Below, piece after piece: positions 24,806-33,778 of a stretch of DNA of 64,000 nt. This DNA is from Streptomyces sp. Je 1-332 (GTDB lineage Bacteria > Actinomycetota > Actinomycetes > Streptomycetales > Streptomycetaceae). The position numbers were made by a program, and so were the translations under genes. Position 1 is the first letter of the stretch. Each line of letters begins with the position of its first letter. The stretch lies in the NCBI RefSeq assembly GCF_040730185.1, contig NZ_CP160402.1, positions 372,001 through 436,000 of the forward strand, in the 5' to 3' direction. Below the pieces are notes generated by a model. That model did no database searches. It was not told the DNA's origin and was given only the letters and a program-made list of their open reading frames with translations.

Positions 24806-26467
24806 GTGGCGCACACTCACACGACCGACGTACTGATCGCGGGAGCGGGCCCCGTGGGGCTGAGCGCGGCCGCCGAGCTGCGCCGCCACGGGGTGCGCTG
24901 CCGCCTGGTCGACCGCCTGCCCGAGCGTCTTCCGTACGCCAAGGCGGTCGGCGTACAGCCGCGCACCCTGGAGATCTGGGACCGGATGGGTCTGGCGCGC
25001 GCCGCGATGGAGAACGCCGCCCCGATGCGCGGCCAGCTGATCTACGCGAACGGTCAGGAGCGGGCGCGGATCGAGCTCGAGCTGCCGCCCGAGGTGCCCT
25101 ACGGGTTCGCCGCGCTGCCGCAGTACGAGACGGAGCGGCTTCTCGAGGAGTACCTGGCGGGGCTCGGTACGGTCATCGAGCGCCGGACGGAACTGGTGTC
25201 GTTCGCTCAGGACCCGGACGGCGTCACGGTCCGGCTGCGGACGGCCTCCGGGGCCGAGGAGGAGTCACACGTCGGCTATCTGATCGGCTGCGACGGCGCG
25301 CACAGCACCGTCCGCAAGGGCCTCGGCCTGACGTTCGAGGGCGGCGCGCTGCCCGAGGAGTACATGCTGGGCGACGTCGAGGCCGACTGGGACCTGCCGC
25401 ACGGATACGGCATCCGCTCCCTCCACGTGGCCGACGACGGCTCCACCGACGACCTGCTGGTCTGCATCCCACTGCCCGGCCGTGGCGGCCGCTATCGCAT
25501 GTCGATGCTGGTCCCGCCCGAACTGTCCACGCGGACCACGGACCGGGGGCGAGCCGGGGACGACGGCGTCGTGCACGGCCTGGAGGGGCAGGTCGCCCCG
25601 GAGCTGCACCATCTCCAGGCCGTCGTCGACCGCCTGGCGCCGCGCCCTGCCCGCCTCTCCCGGCTGCGCTGGTCCTCCGTCTTCCGCATCAGCCACCGCA
25701 TCGTCGACCGCTACGGCGAGGGACGCGTCTTCGTCGCGGGCGACGCCGCCCACATCCATCCGCCGACCGGCGCCCAGGGTATGAACACCGGCATCCAGGA
25801 TGCCTGCAACCTGGCCTGGAAGCTGGCGCTCGTGGTCCGGGGCACGGCCGGGCCCGCCCTGCTGACCAGCTATGACGCCGAGCGCCTGCCGGTCGGCGAG
25901 GAAGTCGTCGGCCGGACCGTGCGGCACGCCACCCAGGGCATCGAGACCGACCCGGACGACCCGCGGACCCTGATGCAGCGCGAGGCCCAGCTGCTGGTCG
26001 GCTATCGGGGCGGTCCGCTGGCCCACGCCCCGTACGGACCGGCCGATGCGCCCCAGCCCGGTGACCGGAGCCCCGACTGTGGCGGTCTCACCGGGACCCT
26101 GGCCACCTACCCACTGCGTCTGCTCGACGTCCTGCGGGGCCGCACCGAACACGTCCTGCTGCTGTACGCGGACGACATCGCCGACGTGAACGCAGCGGCC
26201 GCGGCTGCCACCGACGGAGGTGGCCCCGCCCGCGCGGGCCTGGAGACGATCGCCGTCCTCGCCCGCGGAGGCGCACCGGACCTCGCAGGCACCCTCACCG
26301 TTCCCGGATACCGCGACGCCGCAGGAGAGTTCGCCCGGCTCTACCGACCGGAAGGACCGACCGGCTTCGTCGTCCGCCCCGACGGACAGCTCGGCGCCCG
26401 CTTTTCCCTCGCGGACACCGCGGCAGCCCTCGCGGACTACCGCACGGCCACATCCATGCCGGGGTGA
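24806..26467 (+). CDS. FAD-dependent aromatic hydroxylase (PheA/TfdB, Rox-like)
   Basis: 553 aa from GTG 24806, six bases after GGGAGG. Class A flavoprotein monooxygenase: dinucleotide motif IAGAGPVGLSAA (~11-22), DG motif GCDGAHSTVRK (~165), GD motif VFVAGDAAHIHPPTGAQGMNTGIQD (~310-335), and a C-terminal thioredoxin-like domain (~440-553). Relatives hydroxylate phenols, polyketides, or inactivate rifampicin. It is alone on its strand between the methyltransferase and FprA genes. Substrate unknown; antibiotic modification is possible but not shown. Confidence 0.85.
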   Translation: MAHTHTTDVLIAGAGPVGLSAAAELRRHGVRCRLVDRLPERLPYAKAVGVQPRTLEIWDRMGLARAAMENAAPMRGQLIYANGQERARIELELPPEVPYGFAALPQYETERLLEEYLAGLGTVIERRTELVSFAQDPDGVTVRLRTASGAEEESHVGYLIGCDGAHSTVRKGLGLTFEGGALPEEYMLGDVEADWDLPHGYGIRSLHVADDGSTDDLLVCIPLPGRGGRYRMSMLVPPELSTRTTDRGRAGDDGVVHGLEGQVAPELHHLQAVVDRLAPRPARLSRLRWSSVFRISHRIVDRYGEGRVFVAGDAAHIHPPTGAQGMNTGIQDACNLAWKLALVVRGTAGPALLTSYDAERLPVGEEVVGRTVRHATQGIETDPDDPRTLMQREAQLLVGYRGGPLAHAPYGPADAPQPGDRSPDCGGLTGTLATYPLRLLDVLRGRTEHVLLLYADDIADVNAAAAAATDGGGPARAGLETIAVLARGGAPDLAGTLTVPGYRDAAGEFARLYRPEGPTGFVVRPDGQLGARFSLADTAAALADYRTATSMPG

Positions 26468-26503
26468 CCGCGCTCCCCAATCGGCTCCGCCCGCCGGAGA
26501 GGG

Positions 26504-27868
26504 CTACGCGCCGCTCGCCTTGAGCATGTCCTCGCGCTCGACGATCTTCACGCGCTCGCGCTCCTCGGCCACGCCGAGGGCCTTCTCCGCAGCGTCGAGG
26601 CGGTGCCAGCCCTCCCACGTGGTGAAGCGGATGTTCCGCTCGCCGAGAAAGGTGTTCACCGCCGCCGGTTCGGGGGCGGTGGGCGTGTGCAGACGCTCGT
26701 TCGCGTGGTCGTCGAGGAGGCTGGCGACGGTCTCGTTGGCGTCACCCTTGGTGTGCCCGATCAGGCCCACGGGGCCACGGCGGATCCACCCGGTGACGTA
26801 CGTCGACTGCAGGTGCTCCCCGGTCTCCTCGATGACGCGGCCTGCCTTGTCCGGCACCGTGCCCGACGCGACGTCCCAGGGCAGCTTGGGCAGTTCGTCG
26901 GAGAGGTAGCCCACCGCGCGGTAGACGGCGCCGAGGTCCCAGTCCTTGAACTCGCCGGTTCCCTTGACGTTCCCGGTGCCGTCGAGGGCGGTGCGCTCGG
27001 TGCGCAGGCCGACGACCCGGCCGTCCTCGCCGAGGATCTCGGTCGGCGACTCGAAGAAGTGCAGGAACAGCTTGTGCGGCCGCTCGCCGATGTCGCGGAT
27101 GGCCCAGTTCTCCAGCGTCTTGGCCACCATGTCGGCCTGCTTGTTGCCGCGCCGGGTCGCGATCGAGCCGTCGTCGTAGTCGATGTCCTCGGGGTCGACG
27201 ATGACCTCGATGTTCGGGGAGTGGTCGAGCTCCCGAAGCTCCATCGGGCTGAACTTGGCCTGCGCGGGGCCGCGGCGCCCGAAGACGTGCACCTCGCGCG
27301 CCTTGTTGGCCTTGAGCCCCTCGTGGACGTTCGGCGGGATCTCGGTGGAGATGAGCTCCTCCGCCGTCTTGGCCAGGATGCGGGCCACGTCGAGCGCGAC
27401 GTTGCCGACGCCGAGGACGGCGACCTTCTCCGCGTCGAGCGGCCAGGTGCGCGGCACGTCCGGGTGCCCGTCGTACCAGGAGACGAAGTCCGCCGCGCCG
27501 TACGAGCCGTCGAGGTCGATGCCGGGGATGCCGAGCGCCCGGTCGGCCGTCGCGCCGGTGGAGAAGATGACCGCGTCGTAGAAGCTGCGCAGGTCGTCCA
27601 GGTCGATGTCGCGCGGGTAGTCGACGTTGCCGAAGAAGCGGATCTGCGGCTTGTCGAGGACCTGGTGCAGGGCCGTGACGATGCCCTTGATCCGGGGGTG
27701 GTCGGGGGCGACGCCGTAGCGGATGAGGCCGAAGGGCGCGGGCATCCGCTCGAAGAGGTCGATCGACACACCGGGCTCGACCGCCACTGCGGATTTCAGC
27801 AGCGCGTCGGCGGCGTAGATGCCGGCCGGACCGGCTCCGACAACGGCTACCCGCAGAGGGCGAGACAT
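26504..27868 (-). CDS. fprA: FprA-type ferredoxin/adrenodoxin-NADP+ reductase
   Basis: 454 aa, the size of mycobacterial FprA. FAD motif VVGAGPAGIYAADAL (~9-23), YGVAPDHPRIK, NADPH motif VLGVGNVALDVARIL (~150), VFGRRGPAQAKFS, and the C-terminal GWIRRGPVGLIGHTKGDA. It supplies electrons to ferredoxins for P450s and other oxygenases. This is the second such reductase in the window; the first (12974) carries its own ferredoxin. Start ATG behind GAAGGGAAA. A likely iron box overlaps the promoter, so expression should rise in iron limitation. Confidence 0.9.
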   Translation of the reverse strand: MSRPLRVAVVGAGPAGIYAADALLKSAVAVEPGVSIDLFERMPAPFGLIRYGVAPDHPRIKGIVTALHQVLDKPQIRFFGNVDYPRDIDLDDLRSFYDAVIFSTGATADRALGIPGIDLDGSYGAADFVSWYDGHPDVPRTWPLDAEKVAVLGVGNVALDVARILAKTAEELISTEIPPNVHEGLKANKAREVHVFGRRGPAQAKFSPMELRELDHSPNIEVIVDPEDIDYDDGSIATRRGNKQADMVAKTLENWAIRDIGERPHKLFLHFFESPTEILGEDGRVVGLRTERTALDGTGNVKGTGEFKDWDLGAVYRAVGYLSDELPKLPWDVASGTVPDKAGRVIEETGEHLQSTYVTGWIRRGPVGLIGHTKGDANETVASLLDDHANERLHTPTAPEPAAVNTFLGERNIRFTTWEGWHRLDAAEKALGVAEERERVKIVEREDMLKASGA

Positions 27869-27919
27869 GATCAGGTTTCCCTTCGAGCGAAGACATGGGG
27901 CTCGTGGGGAAGCCTAAAC

Positions 27920-27938
27920 TAAGGCAATCCTAAGTTAG
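27920..27938. promoter_or_regulatory. Candidate DmdR/IdeR iron box upstream of fprA
   Basis: TAAGGCAATCCTAAGTTAG matches the DtxR-family consensus TTAGGTTAGCCTAACCTAA at about 12 of 19 positions. It is just upstream of a possible -10 TAGGCT (complement 27911-27916), where repressor would block polymerase. It is 52 bp upstream of the fprA start. Confidence 0.5.
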
Positions 27939-27961
27939 TACTGGGGTTGGACCTATGACCT

Positions 27962-27978
27962 CATAAGGTCGCCTTATG
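27962..27978. promoter_or_regulatory. 17-bp palindrome upstream of gap
   Basis: CATAAGG-TCG-CCTTATG, perfect arms, 109 bp upstream of the GAPDH gene in the divergent gap with fprA. It is AT-rich relative to the surrounding DNA. Binding protein unknown. A possible gap -10 box TAGCAT lies at 28051. Confidence 0.45.
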
Positions 27979-28087
27979 GGATCACGAAGGCGAGGTTTGG
28001 GCCACGGGTCGCTCACGGGAGCCCACTGCAAGATCAAAAGTCGCACGGGTTAGCATATGAGCGCCGCCTAGCTCGAAAGATAAACCT

Positions 28088-29533
28088 GTGACTGTCAATG
28101 ACGACTCGTTCACCAATTGGAAGCACCGCGAGGAGATCGCGGAGTCGATGATCCCGATCATCGGGAAGCTGCACCGGGAGCGGGACGTCACCGTCCTGCT
28201 CCACAGCCGCTCCTTGGTGAACAAGTCGGTGGTCAGCCTCCTCAAGACCCACCGATTCGCGCGACAGATAGCCGGTGCGGAACTCTCCGTCACCGAGACG
28301 CTGCCGTTCCTCCAGGCCCTCACCACCCTCGACCTCGGTCCTTCGCAGATCGACGTCGGCCTGCTCGCCGAGGCGTACAGGACCGACGACCGTGGCATGT
28401 CGGTGGCCGATTTCACCGCCGAGGCCGTCGCCGGAGCCACGGGCGCCAACAAGATCGAGAGCCGCGAGGGACGCGACGTCGTCCTCTACGGCTTCGGCCG
28501 TATCGGCCGCCTGGTCGCCCGCCTGCTGATCGAGAAGGCCGGTTCCGGCAACGGCCTGCGCCTGCGCGCCGTCGTCGTCCGCAAGGGCGGCGAGCAGGAC
28601 ATCGTGAAGCGCGCCTCGCTGCTGCGCCGTGACTCCATCCACGGTCAGTTCCAGGGCACGATCACCGTCGACGAGGCGACCAGCACGATCATCGCCAACG
28701 GCAACGAGATCAAGGTGATCTACGCCAACGACCCCTCCGAGGTCGACTACACGGCGTACGGCATCAAGGACGCCATCCTCATCGACAACACCGGCAAGTG
28801 GCGTGACCGCGAGGGTCTCTCCCAGCATCTGCGCCCCGGTGTCGACAAGGTCGTCCTGACCGCGCCGGGCAAGGGCGACGTCCCGAACATCGTGCACGGC
28901 GTCAACCACGACACGATCAAGCCGGACGAGCAGATCCTGTCCTGCGCCTCCTGCACCACCAACGCGATCGTCCCGCCGCTGAAGGCGATGGCCGACGAGT
29001 ACGGCGTGCTGCGCGGCCACGTGGAGACCGTCCACTCGTTCACCAACGACCAGAACCTCCTGGACAACTTCCACAAGGCCGACCGCCGCGGCCGCTCCGC
29101 GCCGCTCAACATGGTCATCACCGAGACCGGCGCCGCCTCCGCCGTCGCCAAGGCGCTGCCCGACCTCAAGGCGCCCATCACCGGCAGCTCGATCCGCGTC
29201 CCCGTCCCGGATGTGTCGATCGCCATCCTGAGCCTGCGCCTGGGCCGCGAGACCACCCGCGAAGAGGTCCTCGAGCACCTCCGCGACGTCTCGCTGCACT
29301 CGCCGCTGAAGCGCCAGATCGACTTCACGACCGCTCCCGACGCCGTCTCCATGGACTTCGTCGGCTCGCGGCACGCCTCGATCGTCGACGCGGGCGCCAC
29401 CAAGGTCGACGGCGACAACGCGATCCTCTACCTCTGGTACGACAACGAGTTCGGCTACTCGTGCCAGGTCATCCGTGTCGTCCAGCACGTCTCCGGCGTG
29501 GAGTACCCGACGTACCCGGTGCCGGTGGCCTGA
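28088..29533 (+). CDS. gap: Long-form glyceraldehyde-3-phosphate dehydrogenase
   Basis: 481 aa from GTG 28088, against ~335 for the classical enzyme: an extra N-terminal helical region of ~125 residues precedes the Rossmann motif YGFGRIGRL (~138). Catalytic Cys in SCASCTTNAIVPPL (~283), phosphate-site and S-loop sequences HSFTNDQNLLDNFHKADRRGRSAPLNM partly visible, and the C-terminal WYDNEFGYSCQV. Long GAPDHs of this type occur as second gap copies in streptomycetes, and may serve gluconeogenesis or a special condition (family recollection). The gene ends in a strong hairpin shared with the convergent pucR-type gene. Confidence 0.92.
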   Translation: MTVNDDSFTNWKHREEIAESMIPIIGKLHRERDVTVLLHSRSLVNKSVVSLLKTHRFARQIAGAELSVTETLPFLQALTTLDLGPSQIDVGLLAEAYRTDDRGMSVADFTAEAVAGATGANKIESREGRDVVLYGFGRIGRLVARLLIEKAGSGNGLRLRAVVVRKGGEQDIVKRASLLRRDSIHGQFQGTITVDEATSTIIANGNEIKVIYANDPSEVDYTAYGIKDAILIDNTGKWRDREGLSQHLRPGVDKVVLTAPGKGDVPNIVHGVNHDTIKPDEQILSCASCTTNAIVPPLKAMADEYGVLRGHVETVHSFTNDQNLLDNFHKADRRGRSAPLNMVITETGAASAVAKALPDLKAPITGSSIRVPVPDVSIAILSLRLGRETTREEVLEHLRDVSLHSPLKRQIDFTTAPDAVSMDFVGSRHASIVDAGATKVDGDNAILYLWYDNEFGYSCQVIRVVQHVSGVEYPTYPVPVA

Positions 29534-29549
29534 CCAGGGCATACGGCTC

Positions 29550-29592
29550 GGCGACGGGCGGCAAGGGGTTCGTTCCCTTGCCGCCCGTCGCC
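29550..29592. terminator. Bidirectional terminator between gap and the PucR-type gene
   Basis: Perfect 18-bp arms (29550-29567, 29575-29592) with a 7-nt loop, 16 bp after the gap stop and 8 bp before the convergent regulator stop. Confidence 0.85.
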
Positions 29593-29600
29593 GTTCCCCG

Positions 29601-30863
29601 TCACCCGCCGAGCAGCCTGCGGGCGCCGAGGGCGAGGGAGATCTCCACCAGGTCGCCGACCCGGGTGAGGCTGCGGCCGGTCAGCTGCTCGACGCGGCGC
29701 AGCCGGTTGAGGACGGTGTTGCGGTGGCAGTAGAGGCGGGCGCCCGCGCGTTGCGCGGAGCCGTCGGTCTCCATCCAGATGACGAGTGTGTCGATGAGGA
29801 GGTCGCGGTCGGCGGGGTCGAGGGAGCGCAGCGGGCCGAGGACGCGCTCGGCGAGCGCCTCCGCGAGCTCGGGTGACGAGACGACCAGGGCGTCGGGCAG
29901 CCGTTCGTCCAGGAGTACGGTGCCGCCGCTGCGGGGGCAGGCGCGCAGGGCGGTGTCCGCGAGGCGGCGGGCGCAGGGGACGGCGGCGAGGCCCTCCACC
30001 GGTGAGCCGATGCCCGCGCGGGCCCCGGGGGGCAGCGCGAGACCGGCGCCGAGGGCGGACAGTTCGGCTGCCGGTCCGGCGTCGGTGTTGCCGAGCAGTA
30101 CCAGGATGTACTGGACCCCGGGCCCGGTGTGGTGCAGCGTCCGCGTTCCTGGCGGCAGGGCGGGGTTGCCATTCTCCCCCGCCACGGCGATCACGGCGTA
30201 CCACCCGTCCTCGGGCAGGCCCAGGACATCGGCGGCGGTGGGCAGGTCCGTGAGACGCGCACTTCCGTCGAGGAGGCTCGCGGTCAGGAGCCGCAGGCGG
30301 TTCTCGTGCCGCCAGGCCATGCGGCGCTCGGTGCGGCGGTAGGCGTCGGCGACCACGCCGCAGTGCTCGTCGACGAAGTTCCATACGTCCGTGGCGACAT
30401 GGATGAGCAACCGCATGTCGTCGGGGTTGCCGCGCGCGACCTCCTGGACCAGGCCCTGCCACACCATCGCCCCGCCAAGCCGGAAGGCGTGCAGTAACGC
30501 GTCGAGCGGCAGGCCCCGTTCAGCACGCACACCGGCGATCTGGATGGATGTGCGGTGGGCGGCCTCCCTGGTCTCCGCCGGCTGGAGGAGCGAGGTCACG
30601 CTGTACCGCAGGGAGCGGTGCACCTCCTGCCACACCTCGGTGGGGCGGGCCTCGATGTCCGTACGGTAGGCGGGTTCCTGCTCACGCAGCTCCGCGACGA
30701 GCCGGTCGGTCATCGCGGGCAGGTCCCTCAGCAGGGCGCGGGCCGCGCGGTGCAGTACGGCGACGGCCTCGGCGTCGAGGAGGGAGCGGGCGCCCGGTGT
30801 GAGCGGGGTGATGGCGGGCACTTCGTGCAGGGGCCCGACCCGTGACCGCAGGACGTGTGGCAT
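29601..30863 (-). CDS. PucR/CdaR-type transcriptional regulator with a TTA codon
   Basis: 420 aa. An N-terminal helical sensor-like region (~30-190; RsbT co-antagonist/DUF-type) is followed by a GGDEF-like degenerate middle domain and the C-terminal PucR helix-turn-helix (ETDGSAQRAGARLYCHRNTVLNRLRRVEQLTGRSL in the last 70 residues; recognition helix HRNTVLNRLRRVE). Such proteins control purine, amino acid or sugar genes. Leu123 is encoded by TTA (30495-30497), a rare codon read by the bldA tRNA, so translation should be limited to late growth. It lies 80 bp downstream of the LAL regulator gene, which also has TTA codons. Confidence 0.82.
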   Translation of the reverse strand: MPHVLRSRVGPLHEVPAITPLTPGARSLLDAEAVAVLHRAARALLRDLPAMTDRLVAELREQEPAYRTDIEARPTEVWQEVHRSLRYSVTSLLQPAETREAAHRTSIQIAGVRAERGLPLDALLHAFRLGGAMVWQGLVQEVARGNPDDMRLLIHVATDVWNFVDEHCGVVADAYRRTERRMAWRHENRLRLLTASLLDGSARLTDLPTAADVLGLPEDGWYAVIAVAGENGNPALPPGTRTLHHTGPGVQYILVLLGNTDAGPAAELSALGAGLALPPGARAGIGSPVEGLAAVPCARRLADTALRACPRSGGTVLLDERLPDALVVSSPELAEALAERVLGPLRSLDPADRDLLIDTLVIWMETDGSAQRAGARLYCHRNTVLNRLRRVEQLTGRSLTRVGDLVEISLALGARRLLGG

Positions 30864-30926
30864 GGGGCCTCCACGGGAGTGTGCGCAACCGCACTGCCGG
30901 ATCTTCCTGACGCCCGAAGAATGGCA

Positions 30927-30942
30927 TACCGCCCGGTCGGTA
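30927..30942. promoter_or_regulatory. Near-perfect 16-bp palindrome upstream of the PucR-type gene
   Basis: TACCGCCCGGTCGGTA is symmetric except for one base pair, a form typical of TetR-like operators. It sits 64 bp upstream of the PucR-type start, between it and the LAL gene stop. Confidence 0.35.
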
Positions 30943-30943
30943 C

Positions 30944-33583
30944 CTAGAGGTGTGCGGCAATCTCCTCATCACGGTCCGGCAACCCTCCGTCGCCGCCGAG
31001 GAGCCGGGACAGCTCGACGCGGGATCGTACGCCCAGCGCCGCGAACACATTGCGCAGGTGGTGGTCGACGGTGCGGTGGCTCACCGACAGGCGTTCGGCC
31101 ACCTCGCGGTTGGTGGCGCCCTCCGCCACGTGACGGGCGATGCGCTGCTGCTGCGGGGTCAGCGCCGAGAGCACTCCCGCTCCCGGCTCCCCCGCCACCG
31201 CCTTGCCCGCGGCGCGGAGTTCACCGCGGCTGCGGTCCGCCCAGGCGCGTGCGCCGCAGCGTTCGAAGCCGACCAGCGCGTCCCGCAGCGGGCCGCGCGC
31301 CTCACGGGTACGGCGCCTGCGGCGCAGCCACTGGCCGAACAGCAGCTGCGTGCGGGCGCGTTCGAACTCGCCGGGCGAGCGGTCGTGGTGCGCGAGGGCG
31401 TTCTCGTACGAAGCGGCTGTCTGCTGCGGTGGAGCCAACAGGGCCTGGCAGCGGGCCAGTTGGGCCGGAGCGAGCCGGTCCGCGGTGGCTTCCGTCCAGC
31501 GGGTGAACTCTTCGGTGGCCTTCCGGGCCTCTGCCGTGCGCCCTGCCTGGACGGCCGCTTCGACGAAGCAGGGGACCGCCAGCATCCTGACGGCGAAGTG
31601 CCCGCGCCGGGGGCCGGGGGTGACCAGCGGGGCGAGGCGGGCCGCCGCGTCCCCGGGGCGCCCCGCCGCGAGATCCGACCGCGCGACGGCCCAGGCCGCG
31701 AGCGTGGCCGCCTGGTTGAGACCGTGCGGCCCAGCGCCCTCGGCAGCGGCCGCCGCATGCCCGGCGCAGGCCTCGGCGTCGCCTTCCACGGACGCGGCGA
31801 GCGCGAGGACGGCGTGCAGACAGGCGGCGACGTTGGGCTGCCCGATACGGTGCGCCGCCCGAAGCCCTTCGAGGGCGTGCGCCCGCGCCGTGGTGTGCCG
31901 CCCCGCACGCAGCTCTCCGTACGCCAGGTGTTCCAGGGCGCGCGGCAGCAGGACCTCGGGGCCGTGGGCGCGTACGGCGGCGAGCGCCCGGGCACCGGCG
32001 CCGCAGGCGGTGTCGACCTCGCCGACGACCAGGGCGGCAGCCCCGCAGCGCAGCAGACCGGCCGGGTCAGCCGTCCCGGGTAACGCGTCCAGGCAGCGGC
32101 GCAGCAGGGCGTGTCCCTCGGCGATGCGGCCCGCGAGGACCGCGCACATACCGGCGCGGTACGCCTCCAGGGAGGGGTCGTCGGCACAGGCGGGGACGCG
32201 TGCCATCGCCTCCCGGTAGGCCGCGGCATCACCCATCGCCCAGGCCGCCTCCGCCGCGCCGATCAGGGCGTGGCGGGCCGGTGCGGGTGGGAGCAGCGCG
32301 GCGGCTGCGAGCAGATCCTCCCGGGCGTCGGCGGCCGGGCCGTCGCCGAGGGACAGCAGCCCGCGCACGCGGTGGACCCCGCCGTGCGCGGGAACGGCGG
32401 CGGTGCGGGCGAGCAGGGCGCGGGCCCGGACGGGGTCGCCCGCCAGGCGGGCGGCTTCGGCCGCGTCGGCGAGGCGGTCGGTGCGCAGCCTCGTGTCGAC
32501 GGTGAGGGCCGCGGCGCGGGCCAGGGCGGCGGAACGCTCGGCGTGCGGGCGCGGCGCGCTCGCCGCGGCGGCGGCGGCGGCGAGGGCTTCGGCGAGCCGC
32601 GCGTCGTACTCCCCTGCGGCGCAGGCGAGTTGCACCAGCCGGGAGAAACGGTCCCCACACACCGCGGCAAGCCAGGCATGGGCGGCTCTGCGGCGAGCGA
32701 GCGGGCCACGATGCAACACGGCCCGCCGAAGAAGCGGATGACCGAAATGAACCCGCCCCCCAACCCTGACAACCACCCCGGCAACCTCAGCCGCAGCAAA
32801 CCCACCGGGCCCACCCTCAGCCTCCCCCTCCCCAACCGCCGCCGCCCGTAACACCAGTGACAGGTCGGCCCCCGCGCCCTCAGCTTCGTGCTCCCCCGCC
32901 GCCGCGGCGAGCAGCAGCAAGGTGCGGGTGTCGGGTGGCAGGTCGGCGAGGGGGGTCGTGAAGTCGTCGAGGAGGGGTTCGGCACCGGGCAGCGGATCGG
33001 GCAGCGGGGTGCGGCCGGCCAGCTGGTCCGGGGTGAGGGCCGCGACGAACGCGGTGAGCAGGCGTGGGGTGCCCGCGGCCTCGCGGATCAGCCAGGCTCC
33101 GACGACCGGGTCGGCCGAGCCGCGGGTCAGCCGGTCGAGCAGGGCGGCCGCCGCACTGTCGTCGAGCGGGCCCAGGCGCAAAGGCATGAGGTCTCTCAAC
33201 TCCCTTGCACCGCAGCCGTGTTCAGTGTGCGTGAGCAGGACCGCCACCGGTCTCTCGGCGGGCAGGCGGCGTAAGTCGGCCAAGAGGGCGGCCCGGGCCG
33301 CCGGGTGCCACCGGTGCGCGTCGTCGACGCAGACCAGCAGCGGGCCCTCCTGCGGCAGTGCCGCAGGGGCGGCGAGCTGAACCGATGGGAGCGGGGCGCA
33401 GATGGCTCGCGCGTACTCCACGAGCGCGGTGCGGCCGAGGCCCGGCTGCGCGACAAGGGCGAGGACGCCCCCTCGGCCCGCCCGCAAGCGTCCCACCAGG
33501 GATTCCACCGCAACGATTGCCTCGCGGCGGCCGTAGAGCTCGGGGGCCGTGAGCACGCCGGGTCCGGTCGTCGAAAGGGTCAC
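30944..33583 (-). CDS. LAL-family LuxR regulator with two TTA codons
   Basis: 879 aa from GTG. N-terminal AAA-type ATPase region: the P-loop reads AQPGLGRT, with Arg51 where Walker A has Lys; Walker B LLVCVDDAH (Asp87/88). A long helical TPR-like middle (~300-800) leads to a LuxR helix-turn-helix in the last ~75 residues (LTPQQQRIARHVAEGATNREVA, recognition SHRTVDHHLRNVF). LALs are large activators of antibiotic or catabolic clusters. Leu245 (32849-32851) and Leu501 (32081-32083) are TTA codons, so the protein should depend on bldA. The altered P-loop questions ATP hydrolysis. A 15-bp palindrome (33592-33606) overlaps its ribosome site. Confidence 0.88.
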   Translation of the reverse strand: MTLSTTGPGVLTAPELYGRREAIVAVESLVGRLRAGRGGVLALVAQPGLGRTALVEYARAICAPLPSVQLAAPAALPQEGPLLVCVDDAHRWHPAARAALLADLRRLPAERPVAVLLTHTEHGCGARELRDLMPLRLGPLDDSAAAALLDRLTRGSADPVVGAWLIREAAGTPRLLTAFVAALTPDQLAGRTPLPDPLPGAEPLLDDFTTPLADLPPDTRTLLLLAAAAGEHEAEGAGADLSLVLRAAAVGEGEAEGGPGGFAAAEVAGVVVRVGGRVHFGHPLLRRAVLHRGPLARRRAAHAWLAAVCGDRFSRLVQLACAAGEYDARLAEALAAAAAAASAPRPHAERSAALARAAALTVDTRLRTDRLADAAEAARLAGDPVRARALLARTAAVPAHGGVHRVRGLLSLGDGPAADAREDLLAAAALLPPAPARHALIGAAEAAWAMGDAAAYREAMARVPACADDPSLEAYRAGMCAVLAGRIAEGHALLRRCLDALPGTADPAGLLRCGAAALVVGEVDTACGAGARALAAVRAHGPEVLLPRALEHLAYGELRAGRHTTARAHALEGLRAAHRIGQPNVAACLHAVLALAASVEGDAEACAGHAAAAAEGAGPHGLNQAATLAAWAVARSDLAAGRPGDAAARLAPLVTPGPRRGHFAVRMLAVPCFVEAAVQAGRTAEARKATEEFTRWTEATADRLAPAQLARCQALLAPPQQTAASYENALAHHDRSPGEFERARTQLLFGQWLRRRRRTREARGPLRDALVGFERCGARAWADRSRGELRAAGKAVAGEPGAGVLSALTPQQQRIARHVAEGATNREVAERLSVSHRTVDHHLRNVFAALGVRSRVELSRLLGGDGGLPDRDEEIAAHL

Positions 33584-33591
33584 GCCCGCAC

Positions 33592-33606
33592 GTTACTCCG
33601 CGTAAC
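33592..33606. promoter_or_regulatory. Palindrome GTTAC-N5-GTAAC at the LAL gene start
   Basis: Short dyad 8 bp upstream of the GTG start, overlapping the GGAG that probably serves as ribosome site. A protein or RNA structure here would block initiation. Short arms make this uncertain. Confidence 0.3.
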
Positions 33607-33715
33607 ACCCCCCGGAAGCCCCGCGTCCACCGCACTGGGCGCACCACCAACGGCAGCCGCGTCCGGGTGTGCGCGGGCACAGTCCGCGGGCCGGGGGGAG
33701 GAGGGGGACGACACA

Positions 33716-33754
33716 CGTCGTCCGCCGCCGGCTGACCACCGGCGACGGACGACG
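33716..33754 (-). terminator. Terminator of the PET-hydrolase-like gene
   Basis: 16-bp arms (33716-33731, 33739-33754) with one mismatch and a 7-nt loop, beginning 24 bp after the esterase stop. Confidence 0.75.
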
Positions 33755-33778
33755 GGCCCCCATGACGGGCCGTCAGGG

